A DNA stretch of 64,000 bases. Source: Mycobacterium sp. Z3061 (GTDB lineage Bacteria > Actinomycetota > Actinomycetes > Mycobacteriales > Mycobacteriaceae). Positions 1-8,673 of the stretch are shown piece by piece. Position 1 is the stretch's first letter. Every line of letters begins with the position of its first letter. Under the pieces are notes generated by a model. That model did no database searches. It was not told the origin of the DNA and saw only the letters and a list, made by a program, of their open reading frames with translations. Position numbers and translations under genes: made by a program. The DNA lies in the NCBI RefSeq assembly GCF_031583025.1, contig NZ_CP134062.1, positions 2,046,001 through 2,110,000 on the forward strand, written 5' to 3'.

Positions 1-285
1 AAGGAATGCCTGCTGGCTGGCCTTTTCGTCTTCGTCGAGCAGCACCAACATCAGGCCGGACCGGCTGCCGAACCGGCGGAACAGGGTTCCCTTGCCGACA
101 CCCGCGGCGGCGGCGATGTCGTCCATGGTGACCGCGTCGGCGCCGCGCTGGGTGACCAGCTGACGCGCGGCCTCCAGCAGCAGCGCCCGGTTTCGCGCCG
201 CGTCGCTTCGCTCCGGCAGCGGCTCCCCGGCCAGGTCTTCGTGCGCAGCGAGCCGCAATCCGCCCCGGTCCTCAATACCGCTCAC
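1..285 (-). CDS. TetR-family regulator, 3' part cut by window edge
   Basis: Reads leftward from a GTG at 285; only the first 95 codons are inside the window. An in-frame TAA three codons further upstream limits the start; a TTG nine codons in is the alternative. The visible part is a TetR DNA-binding domain: helix-turn-helix around DDIAAAAGVGKGTLFRRFGS (about residues 51-70). It is divergent from the FMN reductase at 375, and a perfect 14-bp palindrome lies between them, so it probably represses that gene and itself. Position and orientation match Rv3055 of M. tuberculosis (from memory). The ligand domain is not visible, so no inducer can be proposed. Confidence 0.85.
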   Translation of the reverse strand, partial: MSGIEDRGGLRLAAHEDLAGEPLPERSDAARNRALLLEAARQLVTQRGADAVTMDDIAAAAGVGKGTLFRRFGSRSGLMLVLLDEDEKASQQAFL

Positions 286-314
286 TCCTGCACTTTAACG
301 CGGCGGGAATAAAG

Positions 315-328
315 CGGACTATAGTCCG
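315..328. promoter_or_regulatory. Perfect 14-bp palindrome, likely TetR operator
   Basis: CGGACTATAGTCCG is a perfect inverted repeat in the 89-bp gap between the divergent TetR gene (starts 285) and the FMN reductase (starts 375). Size, symmetry and position are typical of autoregulating TetR proteins. That it is bound by this regulator is inference. Confidence 0.65.
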
Positions 329-374
329 TTTCAACGATGCAAGGATGGACACCAACGACCGAAGGGAACGGACA

Positions 375-935
375 GTGACAGGAATCAAGATCTTGGCCCT
401 GGTGGGCAGCTTGCGAGCGGGATCGGTCAACCGGCAGATCGCCGAACTGGCCGCCGAGTTGGCCCCCGAAGGGGTTACCGTCGCGGTGTTCGAAGGGCTG
501 GGGGAGGTTCCCTTCTACAACGAGGACATCGACGATGCGATGAACAGCGAACTGGACCAGGCGCCGGCGCAGGTGGTGGCGTTGCGGGCCGCGGCCGCCG
601 AGGCCGACGCCGCGCTGGTGGTCACCCCGGAATACAACGGGTCCATTCCCGCCGTGGTGAAGAACGCGATCGACTGGCTGTCGCGGCCCTTCGGAAACGG
701 CGCGTTGAAGGACAAGCCGCTGGCCGTGATCGGCGGCTCGCTGGGCCAGTACGGCGGGGTATGGGCGCACGACGAAACGCGCAAGTCGTTCGGCATCGCG
801 GGCGCGCGGGTGAGCGACGCGATCAAGCTTTCGGTGCCGTTCCAGACCTTGGGTGGCAGCGCCCCGGCCGACAACGCGGAATTGTCGGGCAATGTGCGCG
901 ACGTGGTCGGCAAGTTGGCCGCAGAGGTCGGCTGA
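375..935 (+). CDS. NADPH-dependent FMN reductase family flavoprotein
   Basis: Predicted 186-aa cytoplasmic flavodoxin-fold reductase. The N-terminus ILALVGSLRAGSVNRQ carries the GSLR phosphate-binding loop for FMN, and PEYNGSIPAVVKNAIDWLSR is the signature of the NADPH-dependent FMN/chromate/quinone reductase family (Pfam FMN_red). The GTG at 375 is preferred because GAAGGGA sits at 361-367; an in-frame upstream ATG at 345 would only add a poorly conserved extension. It matches Rv3054c in M. tuberculosis (from memory). The divergent TetR gene and the palindrome between them suggest induction by a small molecule, perhaps a quinone. The true substrate is unknown. Confidence 0.88.
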   Translation: MTGIKILALVGSLRAGSVNRQIAELAAELAPEGVTVAVFEGLGEVPFYNEDIDDAMNSELDQAPAQVVALRAAAAEADAALVVTPEYNGSIPAVVKNAIDWLSRPFGNGALKDKPLAVIGGSLGQYGGVWAHDETRKSFGIAGARVSDAIKLSVPFQTLGGSAPADNAELSGNVRDVVGKLAAEVG

Positions 936-979
936 CCCGTTTGCACCGAGCCGGCCGTGCCCGGCTCAACCCTCCTAGT

Positions 980-1011
980 CAAAGCCGCCGGCGGTCTCGC
1001 CGGCGGCTTTG
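980..1011 (+). terminator. Strong stem-loop terminator after FMN reductase
   Basis: A perfect 13-bp stem (980-992 pairs with 999-1011) built on AAAGCCGCCGGC encloses a 6-nt loop, 45 bp after the FMN reductase stop. No long T-tract follows, which is common for mycobacterial terminators. Confidence 0.7.
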
Positions 1012-1473
1012 CTGGTAGGTGCCGGCCAGGTCGTGCGCGACGGAGTTGTCGGTGGCCGCTGATATACCTCTGATCATGGGTGCCTGCATGTCGGATCGGA
1101 TACACCAACGTGGCGATTTTGTGATCTGCGACACGCCGGAGCGACACGCCAGACGTGCCCTGCTACCTGGGAATTTCAGGAATGTTATTCAGAACATGTT
1201 GTATCTCTTCATGTTGTCACCCCCTAGGTGTAGTGTTTCGAGGACCAGCAGATCCCAGGTTCACCAAGTCCCGATCAGGTTCCGACCGACCAGGCGGGGC
1301 GTGATGAACTTCCCGGAATCGGACGGCGCAGCTCGAGCAGGGTCAGCTCGAAACCAGCGCCCGCCCGATGGGAATCTGGGGGCTCGCCGGGGCGCTGAAT
1401 ACAGCGTGGTTGTGCCAATCCAGTCGTTGCCAGTCTTATCAACCCCCCTCATCCGCAAAGGAGCGGTACGCCC
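1012..1473 (+). other. nrdHIE upstream region with long untranslated leader
   Basis: This 460-bp stretch has no gene I can support. It contains two NrdR-like boxes at 1189-1236 (separate entry) and then about 237 nt between the second box and the nrdH start. If transcription begins near the boxes, the mRNA carries a leader of over 200 nt. I looked for a cobalamin riboswitch, known upstream of some actinobacterial nrd operons, and did not find its conserved box. The ribosome binding site AAAGGAG is at 1457-1463. Confidence 0.5.
1189..1236 (+). promoter_or_regulatory. Tandem NrdR boxes of nrdHIE
   Basis: Box 1 (1189-1204) TCAGAACATGTTGTAT and box 2 (1221-1236) CCCCTAGGTGTAGTGT resemble the NrdR consensus ACACwATATATwGTGT. 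Box 1 matches 11 of 16 positions of the idealised form; box 2 keeps the right half TAGTGT intact. Their starts are 32 bp apart, three helical turns, the usual arrangement for the ATP/dATP-sensing repressor NrdR. The TAGTGT of box 2 also fits a TANNNT -10 element. The nrdF2 promoter has the same arrangement. Confidence 0.7.
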
Positions 1474-1713
1474 ATGAGCATCACCGTCTACAGCAAGCCG
1501 GCCTGCGTGCAGTGCGTCGCCACCTACAAGGCGCTCGACAAGCAGGGCATCGACTACCAGAAAGTCGACATCACCCTGGACCCCGAGGCGCGCGACTACG
1601 TAATGGCGCTGGGCTACCTGCAGGCACCCGTTGTGGTGGCCGACAACGCACACTGGTCCGGTTTCCGGCCCGACCGCATCAAGGCGCTCGCCGAAACGGC
1701 GCTGAGTGCGTAG
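1474..1713 (+). CDS. nrdH: NrdH glutaredoxin-like redoxin
   Basis: A 79-aa electron donor for class Ib ribonucleotide reductase, reduced by thioredoxin reductase. The redox motif CVQC follows the first beta strand (residues 11-14), and WSGFRPDRI near residue 61 is the NrdH signature that separates it from ordinary glutaredoxins. Length is normal. The start ATG follows AAAGGAG by 10 nt. It is first in nrdH-nrdI-nrdE, downstream of two NrdR-like boxes, so it should be derepressed when dNTP pools fall. It corresponds to Rv3053c. Confidence 0.96.
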   Translation: MSITVYSKPACVQCVATYKALDKQGIDYQKVDITLDPEARDYVMALGYLQAPVVVADNAHWSGFRPDRIKALAETALSA

Positions 1714-1753
1714 TTCGTAACCGGATAGATAGAAGGAAGGGTTGCGGTGCCCG

Positions 1754-2227
1754 ATGGACATCTCAGATATCGCGGGACGCAATCTGGTCTATTTCAGCTC
1801 CGTGTCGGAGAACACCCACCGCTTCGTGCAGAAGCTGGGTGTTCCCGCCACGCGGATACCGCTGCACGGCCGCATAGAGGTGGACGAACCGTACGTGCTG
1901 GTGCTCCCCACGTACGGTGGCGGGCGGGCCACTCCGAACATCAATGACGGTGGCTACGTCCCCAAGCAGGTCATCGCCTTTCTGAACAATGAGCACAACC
2001 GCTCGCTGATCCGCGGCGTCATCGCTGCGGGCAACAACAACTTCGGTGCCGAATTCGCCTACGCGGGCAACGTGATCTCCCGCAAGTGCGGTGTTCCGTA
2101 CCTCTACCGCTTCGAACTCATGGGTACCGAGGACGACGTGGCCGCCGTTCGCGCAGGCCTCGCTCAGTTCTGGGCTCAATATTGGAAGGAACAGACGTGC
2201 CACCAACCGTCACTGCAGAGCCTGTAA
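1754..2227 (+). CDS. nrdI: NrdI flavodoxin, class Ib RNR maturation
   Basis: A 157-aa flavodoxin-like protein that supplies oxidant (superoxide/peroxide from its FMN) to assemble the dimanganese-tyrosyl radical cofactor of NrdF. The FMN loop [14 protein letters not shown] is near residues 11-24, and VLPTYGGG and GAEFAYAG are further family motifs. The ATG at 1754 with GAAGGAAGGG at 1732-1741 is chosen over an upstream in-frame TTG at 1742, which abuts that site. The 3' end overlaps nrdE by 31 bp, implying translational coupling. The C-terminus [13 protein letters not shown] is typical of the mycobacterial protein. Confidence 0.95.
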   Translation: MDISDIAGRNLVYFSSVSENTHRFVQKLGVPATRIPLHGRIEVDEPYVLVLPTYGGGRATPNINDGGYVPKQVIAFLNNEHNRSLIRGVIAAGNNNFGAEFAYAGNVISRKCGVPYLYRFELMGTEDDVAAVRAGLAQFWAQYWKEQTCHQPSLQSL

Positions 2228-4362
2228 CCGCCGGCGTGCACGGCTTGCCCGACGAAACGGACTACCACGCGCTCAATGCCAGGCTGAATCTGTACGACGC
2301 GGACGGCAAGATCCAGTTCGACAAGGACGTGCTGGCCGCGCGTCAGTACTTCCTGGAGCACGTCAACCAGAACACGGTCTTCTTCCACAACCAGGACGAG
2401 AAGCTCGACTACCTGATTCGCGAGAATTACTACGAGCGTGAGGTTCTCGACCAGTACTCACGTAACTTCGTCAAGAGTCTGCTCGACCGCGCCTACGCCA
2501 AGAAGTTCCGCTTCCCGACCTTCCTGGGCGCGTTCAAGTACTACACCTCCTACACGCTGAAGACCTTCGACGGGAAGCGTTACCTGGAGCGTTTCGAGGA
2601 CCGCGTCGTGATGGTCTCGCTCACGTTGGCCGCCGGCGACACCGGGCTGGCCGAGAAGCTGGTCGACGAGATCATCGACGGCCGGTTCCAGCCGGCCACC
2701 CCGACCTTCCTGAACTCGGGCAAGAAGCAGCGCGGCGAGCCGGTTTCGTGCTTCCTGCTGCGCATCGAGGACAACATGGAGTCGATCGGGCGATCCATCA
2801 ACTCCGCGCTGCAGCTCTCCAAGCGTGGCGGGGGAGTTGCGTTGCTGCTCAGCAACATTCGTGAGCACGGCGCGCCGATCAAGAACATCGAGAACCAGTC
2901 CTCGGGTGTCATTCCGATCATGAAGCTGCTCGAGGACTCCTTCTCCTACGCCAACCAGCTGGGTGCCCGGCAGGGCGCCGGCGCGGTGTACCTCAACGCC
3001 CATCACCCCGACATCTACCGCTTCCTGGACACCAAGCGGGAGAACGCCGACGAGAAGATCCGGATCAAGACGCTGAGTCTGGGCGTGGTGATCCCGGACA
3101 TCACCTTCGAACTGGCCAAGAAGAACGAGGACATGTACCTGTTCTCGCCGTACGACGTCGAACGGGTCTACGGCACTGCGTTCGCCGACATCTCGATCAC
3201 CGAGAAGTACTACGAGATGGTCGACGACGGCCGCATCCGCAAGACCAAGATCAAGGCCCGCGAGTTCTTCCAGACGCTGGCCGAGCTGCAGTTCGAGTCC
3301 GGTTACCCGTACATCATGTTCGAGGACACGGTGAACCGGGCCAACCCGATCGAGGGCAAGATCACCCACTCGAACCTGTGCTCGGAGATCCTGCAGGTGT
3401 CCACGCCGTCGTTGTTCAACGACGACTTGTCCTACGCCAAGGTGGGCAAAGACATTTCGTGCAACCTGGGGTCGCTGAACATCGCCAAGGCGATGGACTC
3501 GCCGGACTTCGCGCAGACCATCGAGGTGGCGATCCGCGCGCTGACCGCGGTGAGCGACCAGACCCACATCACCTCGGTACCGTCAATCGAGCAGGGTAAC
3601 AACGACTCCCACGCGATCGGCCTGGGTCAGATGAACCTGCACGGCTACCTGGCTCGCGAGCAGATCTTCTACGGCTCCGAGGAAGGCGTCGACTTCACCA
3701 ACATCTACTTCTATACGGTGCTCTACCACGCGCTGCGCGCCTCGAACCGCATCGCGATCGAACGCGGCACACACTTCAAGGGTTTCGAGAGGTCCAAGTA
3801 CGCCTCGGGTGAGTTCTTCGACAAGTACACCGAGCAGGTCTGGGAGCCCGCGACCGACAAGGTGCGCCAGCTCTTCGCCGATGCCGGCATCCGCATCCCG
3901 AACCAGGACGACTGGAAGCGGCTCAAGGAATCGGTGCAGACGCACGGCATCTACAACCAGAACCTGCAGGCGGTGCCGCCCACCGGGTCGATCTCCTACA
4001 TCAACCACTCGACGTCGTCGATCCACCCGATCGTGTCCAAGGTGGAGATCCGCAAGGAAGGCAAGATCGGCCGCGTCTACTACCCGGCCCCGTACATGAC
4101 CAACGAAAACCTGCAGTACTACCAGGACGCCTACGAGATCGGCTACGAGAAGATCATCGACACCTACGCCGCGGCCACCCAGCATGTGGACCAGGGGCTG
4201 TCGCTGACGCTGTTTTTCAAGGACACCGCCACCACGCGCGATGTGAATAAGGCGCAGATCTACGCCTGGCGCAAGGGAATCAAAACCCTCTACTACATCC
4301 GGCTGCGTCAGATGGCGCTGGAAGGAACGGAGGTCGAGGGCTGCGTGTCCTGCATGCTGTAG
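2197..4362 (+). CDS. nrdE: Class Ib ribonucleotide reductase alpha subunit NrdE
   Basis: The 721-aa large subunit reduces ribonucleoside diphosphates to deoxyribonucleotides with NrdF and NrdH. Visible family features are [11 protein letters not shown] and PVSCFLLR (substrate-site cysteine), SNLCSEI with the thiyl Cys and catalytic Glu, and the C-terminal redox pair in EGCVSCML. The start is a GTG at 2197 with GGAAGGA six bases upstream, inside the end of nrdI. The roughly 25 residues before [11 protein letters not shown] are less conserved, so a start downstream is possible. It ends 20 bp from the convergent lipoprotein gene. It corresponds to Rv3051c. Confidence 0.97.
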   Translation: MPPTVTAEPVTAGVHGLPDETDYHALNARLNLYDADGKIQFDKDVLAARQYFLEHVNQNTVFFHNQDEKLDYLIRENYYEREVLDQYSRNFVKSLLDRAYAKKFRFPTFLGAFKYYTSYTLKTFDGKRYLERFEDRVVMVSLTLAAGDTGLAEKLVDEIIDGRFQPATPTFLNSGKKQRGEPVSCFLLRIEDNMESIGRSINSALQLSKRGGGVALLLSNIREHGAPIKNIENQSSGVIPIMKLLEDSFSYANQLGARQGAGAVYLNAHHPDIYRFLDTKRENADEKIRIKTLSLGVVIPDITFELAKKNEDMYLFSPYDVERVYGTAFADISITEKYYEMVDDGRIRKTKIKAREFFQTLAELQFESGYPYIMFEDTVNRANPIEGKITHSNLCSEILQVSTPSLFNDDLSYAKVGKDISCNLGSLNIAKAMDSPDFAQTIEVAIRALTAVSDQTHITSVPSIEQGNNDSHAIGLGQMNLHGYLAREQIFYGSEEGVDFTNIYFYTVLYHALRASNRIAIERGTHFKGFERSKYASGEFFDKYTEQVWEPATDKVRQLFADAGIRIPNQDDWKRLKESVQTHGIYNQNLQAVPPTGSISYINHSTSSIHPIVSKVEIRKEGKIGRVYYPAPYMTNENLQYYQDAYEIGYEKIIDTYAAATQHVDQGLSLTLFFKDTATTRDVNKAQIYAWRKGIKTLYYIRLRQMALEGTEVEGCVSCML

Positions 4363-4382
4363 GGCAATTCGGGTCAGGGACT

Positions 4383-5126
4383 TCAGCCACCTGGGCTGCT
4401 CGTCGCGGCGAACCAAGCCGTGGTCACCGAGTGCGTCTGCGGGGGTGGGAAGTGCGCGTCGCCGGCTCCGAGTGGACCCACCTTGACCGTCCACAGCGGC
4501 TGGGACCGATCGATAGGCGTCGAAGCGTCGTCGGTTGCCACCAGGACGACGTCCTTGCCGCTGCATCCGTAGGCGCCGACCAGGCCGTCGTCGCGGCCAC
4601 CCCAGGCACCTCCGTTGCGGAGTCGACACTGCACACCGTCGTCCAGCAGCAGCGCGAACGGCTGCGGCAACGACACCGGATGGATGGAAGGCAGCGCATC
4701 GGTCACGGTCACCCGGTGAAGTTCCTTTTTCCATGGATCGCCGACGCACAACAGGGTCTGCGCGCTCGATTTCCAGCACACGTCGGCGGCCGCTGCTGAC
4801 GGTGAGCATCGATAAATGCCGGGGTCTACCGCTGAGGGCGAGGCGTCACACATCTCGACGGTGCCGCTCACTTCTCCGGCTGTCACGTCGCGGTAGCCGT
4901 CGGCGGGTTGTCCGTCGATGACCGCAACGACATTGATGACCTGCGTTTTGGCGGCCGCGGGCGTGGAAGCTGCAGCGCTCGGCGACCCCACCACCGAAGA
5001 ACTCGGAGGCGTAGGGGTGTTAGAGGTCTGGCATGCGGTGACCGCGGCGGCGACTACGAGACATGCGGATATGGTTGCGTGGCGTCGCGATCGGAGTTCA
5101 CAGGCGACGAGTCGCGTTCGGTGCAT
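4383..5126 (-). CDS. Putative lipoprotein of unknown function
   Basis: About 247 aa, secreted. After the basic start MHRTRLVACELRSRR comes a hydrophobic segment ending in the lipobox AVTAC, then a Ser/Pro/Thr/Ala-rich linker (TPTPPSSSVVGSPSAAAST) typical of mycobacterial lipoproteins. The rest contains several cysteines (MCDA, YRC, DVCW, LLC, QCR, GCSG) that could pair in the oxidising envelope. The ATG at 5126 is preferred to an in-frame ATG at 5162 because it places the signal peptide at the N-terminus. I do not recognise a named family. It converges on nrdE and is not part of the usual M. tuberculosis order here. Confidence 0.7.
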   Translation of the reverse strand: MHRTRLVACELRSRRHATISACLVVAAAVTACQTSNTPTPPSSSVVGSPSAAASTPAAAKTQVINVVAVIDGQPADGYRDVTAGEVSGTVEMCDASPSAVDPGIYRCSPSAAAADVCWKSSAQTLLCVGDPWKKELHRVTVTDALPSIHPVSLPQPFALLLDDGVQCRLRNGGAWGGRDDGLVGAYGCSGKDVVLVATDDASTPIDRSQPLWTVKVGPLGAGDAHFPPPQTHSVTTAWFAATSSPGG

Positions 5127-5276
5127 TTGGTGATTCTGCGCTACGTGTCTTCCGGCCGACAATGAATCCCACGGCGCTCAATGCGCGTGTCGCGTTGGCT
5201 AATTCACCCTCGGCTGAACCGTGAGTAGCCGGTCTGCGCAGGTCAGCGGCTCCCAAGCGGTAAGGTGCATGACGTG

Positions 5277-6017
5277 GTGAGAATGCCTCGACCCGCTTTA
5301 CCCCACCCGAGCGCGAAGCCCGGTGTGAAAGTCGACGCGCGCAGCGAGCGTTGGCGCGAGCACCGCAAGAAGGTGCGCGCCGAGATCGTGGACGCCGCCT
5401 TCCGCGCCATCGACCGCCTCGGTCCGGAGTTGAGCGTGCGGGAGATCGCCGAGGAGGCCGGCACCGCGAAGCCGAAGATCTACCGCCACTTCACCGACAA
5501 GTCCGACCTCTTTCTGGCCATCGGGGAACGACTGCGCGACATGCTGTGGGCGGCGATTTTCCCGTCGATCAACCTGGCCACCGACTCGGCCCGCCAGGTG
5601 ATAAACCGGGCCGTCGAAGAGTTCGTCACCCTCCTTGACCAGCACCCCAACGTCATGCGGGTCTTCATTCAGGGCAGTTCCAGCGCCCAGTCCAAGGCCA
5701 CGGTCCGGACCCTGAACGAGGGCCGCGAGATCACGCTGACCATCGCCGAGATGTTCAACAACGAGCTGCGCGACATGGAGCTCGACGCCGCCGCACTCGA
5801 GCTCGCCGCGTTTTCGGCGTTCGGGTGCGCCGCGTCGGCCACTGAATGGTGGCTGGGTCCCGAACCCGACAGCCCACGCTCGATGACCCGCGAGCAGTTC
5901 GTCAGCCAGCTGACCACCATCATGATGGGCGTCATCGTCGGCACCGCCGAAACGCTCGGCATCGCGATGGACCCCGACAAGCCGATCCACGATGCGCTGC
6001 CGGCCGCCCTGCCGTGA
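5277..6017 (+). CDS. TetR-family regulator (Rv3050c type)
   Basis: About 246 aa. The N-terminal HTH SVREIAEEAGTAKPKIYRHF is a standard TetR DNA-binding domain; a long all-helical C-terminus with the conserved EWWLGPEPDSPRSMTREQF would bind ligand. The start is uncertain: GTGs at 5265, 5274 and 5277 and an ATG at 5283 are all in frame; GGTAAGG lies at 5259-5265. It is followed 133 bp later by the flavin monooxygenase at 6151 in the same orientation, and that gap holds palindromes (6063-6098). The pair matches Rv3050c-Rv3049c order, and the regulator probably controls the monooxygenase. Confidence 0.9.
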   Translation: MRMPRPALPHPSAKPGVKVDARSERWREHRKKVRAEIVDAAFRAIDRLGPELSVREIAEEAGTAKPKIYRHFTDKSDLFLAIGERLRDMLWAAIFPSINLATDSARQVINRAVEEFVTLLDQHPNVMRVFIQGSSSAQSKATVRTLNEGREITLTIAEMFNNELRDMELDAAALELAAFSAFGCAASATEWWLGPEPDSPRSMTREQFVSQLTTIMMGVIVGTAETLGIAMDPDKPIHDALPAALP

Positions 6018-6062
6018 GCTGAGCCTCAGCAACGTTGACATCGTCCTGGGTTTCCATGACAC

Positions 6063-6098
6063 TCGGATATATCCGATACCCCGGGTACTGGGTATCCG
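6063..6098 (+). promoter_or_regulatory. Palindromic operator cluster upstream of monooxygenase
   Basis: TCGGATATATCCGA (6063-6076) is a perfect 14-bp palindrome. It runs into a second inverted repeat in which GATACCC (6075-6081) pairs with GGGTATC (6090-6096) across 8 bp. Both lie in the gap between the TetR gene and the monooxygenase and are good candidate operator sites for that regulator. Binding is inferred. Confidence 0.6.
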
Positions 6099-6150
6099 CG
6101 TCTCAATGAGCACGCCCGCCCTCTAGCGGCCACAACAGGAAAGATCCACC

Positions 6151-7692
6151 ATGACCGACGTCGTGACCTCGGCTACCGAATCCGCCGAGAAACCGCAGTC
6201 CCAGCCGACCCACACCCGCACCCTGATCATCGGGACCGGATTCTCCGGCCTCGGCATGGCCATTGCGCTGCAGAAAGAGGGCGTGGACTTCATCATCCTG
6301 GAAAAGGCCGATGATGTCGGCGGCACCTGGCGCGACAACAGCTACCCCGGCTGCGCGTGCGACATCCCGTCGCACCTGTACTCGTTCTCATTCGAGCCCA
6401 AGCCGGACTGGCGGAACCCGTTCTCCTTCCAGCCCGAGATCTGGGACTACCTCAAGGGCGTCACCGAGAAGTACGGGCTGCGCCGCTACATCGAATTCAA
6501 CTCGCTGGTCGATCGCGCCTACTGGGACGACGACGAGTACCGCTGGCACGTGTTCACCGTCGACGGACGGGAGTACGTGGCGCAATTCCTGGTCTCCGGA
6601 GCCGGCGCTTTGCACATCCCGTCGGTCCCGGAGATCGAGGGTCGCGACGAATTTGCCGGTGCCGCTTTCCATTCCGCGGAATGGGATCACAGCGTCGACC
6701 TGACCGGAAAACGGGTGGCGATCATCGGCACCGGTGCCAGCGCAATCCAGATCGTGCCCGAGATCGTCGGGCAGGTCGCCGAACTTCAGCTCTACCAGCG
6801 CACCCCGCCCTGGGTGGTGCCGCGGTCCAACCCCGACATTCCGCCGACGCTGCGCGCGGCCATGGAGAACGTGCCGGGATTGCGTGCGTTGACGCGCCTG
6901 GCGATCTACTGGGGCCAGGAGGCACTCGCCTTCGGCATGACCAAGCACCCCAACGCGCTGAAGTTCATCGAGGCGTACTGCAAGTGGAACATCCGGCGTT
7001 CGGTGAAGGACCGCGAACTGCGCCGTAAGCTGACGCCGAAGTACCGCATCGGCTGCAAGCGGATCCTGAACTCGTCCACCTACTACCGTGCGGTGGCCGA
7101 CCCGAAGACACAGCTGATCACCGAGGGCATCACCCGGATCACCCGCGACGGCATCGTCACCGCCGACGGCCGCGAACACAAGGCGGACGTGATCGTGTAT
7201 GCCACCGGCTTCCACGTCACCGACTCCTACACCTATGTCCAGATCAAAGGCCAGCGCGGTGAGGACCTGGTGGACCGGTGGAACCGGGAAGGCATCGGGG
7301 CCCACCGCGGCATCACCGTCGCCGACGTGCCGAACCTGTTCTTCCTGCTCGGGCCCAACACCGGGTTGGGCCACAACTCGGTGGTCTTCATGATCGAATC
7401 GCAGATCCGCTACGTGGCCGACGCGATCGCCCAGTGCGACAAGCGGGGTGCCCAGGCGCTGGCGCCGACCCGCGCAGCGCAGGACCGGTTCAACGCCGAG
7501 CTGCAGGAGAAGCTGTCCGGATCGGTATGGAACAGCGGTGGCTGCAGCAGCTGGTACCTCGACGAGCACGGCAAGAACACCGTGCTGTGGGGCGGCTACA
7601 CCTGGCAGTACTGGATGGCCACCCGGTCGGTGAAGCCCGAGGAGTACCAGTTCCTGGGAGCGGGCAAGAAGTCTCGCAAGTCAGTGGCGTGA
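6151..7692 (+). CDS. FAD-dependent Baeyer-Villiger-type monooxygenase
   Basis: A 513-aa flavoprotein monooxygenase using NADPH and O2. Two Rossmann motifs are present: GTGFSGLGMAIAL (about residue 28) for FAD and GTGASAIQIVPEI (about residue 194) for NADPH. Between them FAGAAFHSAEWD fits the Baeyer-Villiger fingerprint FxGxxxHxxxW. The C-terminal NTVLWGGYTWQYW is common in the EthA/Rv3049c group. It lies downstream of a TetR gene, as does Rv3049c. The natural substrate is unknown; EthA relatives oxidise ketones and activate thioamide prodrugs. It overlaps the convergent SDR gene by 12 bp. Confidence 0.92.
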   Translation: MTDVVTSATESAEKPQSQPTHTRTLIIGTGFSGLGMAIALQKEGVDFIILEKADDVGGTWRDNSYPGCACDIPSHLYSFSFEPKPDWRNPFSFQPEIWDYLKGVTEKYGLRRYIEFNSLVDRAYWDDDEYRWHVFTVDGREYVAQFLVSGAGALHIPSVPEIEGRDEFAGAAFHSAEWDHSVDLTGKRVAIIGTGASAIQIVPEIVGQVAELQLYQRTPPWVVPRSNPDIPPTLRAAMENVPGLRALTRLAIYWGQEALAFGMTKHPNALKFIEAYCKWNIRRSVKDRELRRKLTPKYRIGCKRILNSSTYYRAVADPKTQLITEGITRITRDGIVTADGREHKADVIVYATGFHVTDSYTYVQIKGQRGEDLVDRWNREGIGAHRGITVADVPNLFFLLGPNTGLGHNSVVFMIESQIRYVADAIAQCDKRGAQALAPTRAAQDRFNAELQEKLSGSVWNSGGCSSWYLDEHGKNTVLWGGYTWQYWMATRSVKPEEYQFLGAGKKSRKSVA

Positions 7693-8574
7693 CAACTGCC
7701 GTTCCGGGCGGGGCGCGCGGTCGGCAAACGACCGCAGGTTGCGGCGCACGATACGGTCCAGCAGCCGGTCGGGTAGCACCCGGCTGAGCCGCACCAGGAC
7801 CGCCGCGTCGCGGCCGATGGTGTAGCGGGTGCGGGGACGAGATGCGGTGGCGGCCTTGGCGATAACTCGCGCGGCCTGTTCGGCCGGCACGCCGGTCTCG
7901 ATGAACGACCGCGCCTGCGCCGTCACTGCCGCGTTGAGCTGGCCGTAGCGCTCCAGCTGTGCTGCGCTCATGGTCGCCGTGAGTTCCTCCGCCGTCGCGA
8001 TGCCGCGCTCCGGCATCGCCGTCTTGACCGCGCCGGGTTCGACGACGACCACCTTGACCCCCAATGCGGCGACCTCCCGCCGCAACGCATCGCTGGCGGC
8101 CTCGAGGGCGAACTTCGAGCCCGCGTAGGCGCCGTAGGTCGGCAGCACCACCTTCCCGCCGACCGAGCTGATGTTCACCACGGTTCCTGAGCTGCGCAAG
8201 AGCGCGGGAAGCAGCGCCTGGGTGATCGCGATGTGGCCGAACAGATTGACCTCGAACTGCCGGCGCCACTGCGCCAGCGGCAGCGTCTCGACCGGTGAGT
8301 TGATCGCGATCCCGGCATTGTTGATCAGCGCACGCAGCGGGCGCGGGTCGCGCTCGACCCGGTCGGCGATCGCAGCCACATCGGCAGCGACGGTGATATC
8401 CAGGATGTGCGGCTCGATCCCGTCCGCGCGCAGCGCGTCGGCGTCGATATCCCGCCGCACTCCGGCCAGAATCTGAAATCCTCTGCGCGCCAGTTCTTTT
8501 GCGGTGGCTGCCCCCATGCCGGTGGACGCGCCGGTCACGACGATCAGTTCATTGCGTTGCTCGGATGGTGTCAC
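7681..8574 (-). CDS. Short-chain dehydrogenase/reductase
   Basis: A 297-aa classical-type SDR oxidoreductase. Cofactor motif TGASTGMG (about residues 14-21), NNAG, catalytic Ser in NISSVGG and YxxxK in YGAYAGSK are all present. The substrate is probably a hydrophobic alcohol or ketone, but the sequence does not say which. It is divergent from the TetR gene at 8674, with two operator-like repeats between, so that regulator very likely controls it. It belongs to a four-gene block (SDR, TetR, lipoprotein, hydrolase) between the monooxygenase and nrdF2 that is absent there in M. tuberculosis as I remember it. Confidence 0.9.
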   Translation of the reverse strand: MTPSEQRNELIVVTGASTGMGAATAKELARRGFQILAGVRRDIDADALRADGIEPHILDITVAADVAAIADRVERDPRPLRALINNAGIAINSPVETLPLAQWRRQFEVNLFGHIAITQALLPALLRSSGTVVNISSVGGKVVLPTYGAYAGSKFALEAASDALRREVAALGVKVVVVEPGAVKTAMPERGIATAEELTATMSAAQLERYGQLNAAVTAQARSFIETGVPAEQAARVIAKAATASRPRTRYTIGRDAAVLVRLSRVLPDRLLDRIVRRNLRSFADRAPRPERQLSRH

Positions 8575-8602
8575 GGCGGCCTCCGTTGAGTCTGGTGATT
8601 TG

Positions 8603-8650
8603 AGTTGACGTTGTCATCTGAAACTATCACTTAAGTTGACGTTGTCAACT
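8603..8650. promoter_or_regulatory. Twin TetR operators between SDR and TetR genes
   Basis: The perfect repeat AGTTGACGTTGTCAACT (8634-8650, arms of 7 with 3 bp between) and the near-copy AGTTGACGTTGTCATCT (8603-8619) are 31 bp apart, about three helical turns. They lie in the 99-bp divergent gap. A double operator of this kind would let the TetR dimer control both directions. Confidence 0.75.
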
Positions 8651-8673
8651 CAAGTGCGGCATATGCTCGGCGG

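Noticed and set aside
1237-1473. Cobalamin riboswitch before nrdH
   Set aside because: Considered because some actinobacterial nrd genes have one; the conserved B12 box was not found.
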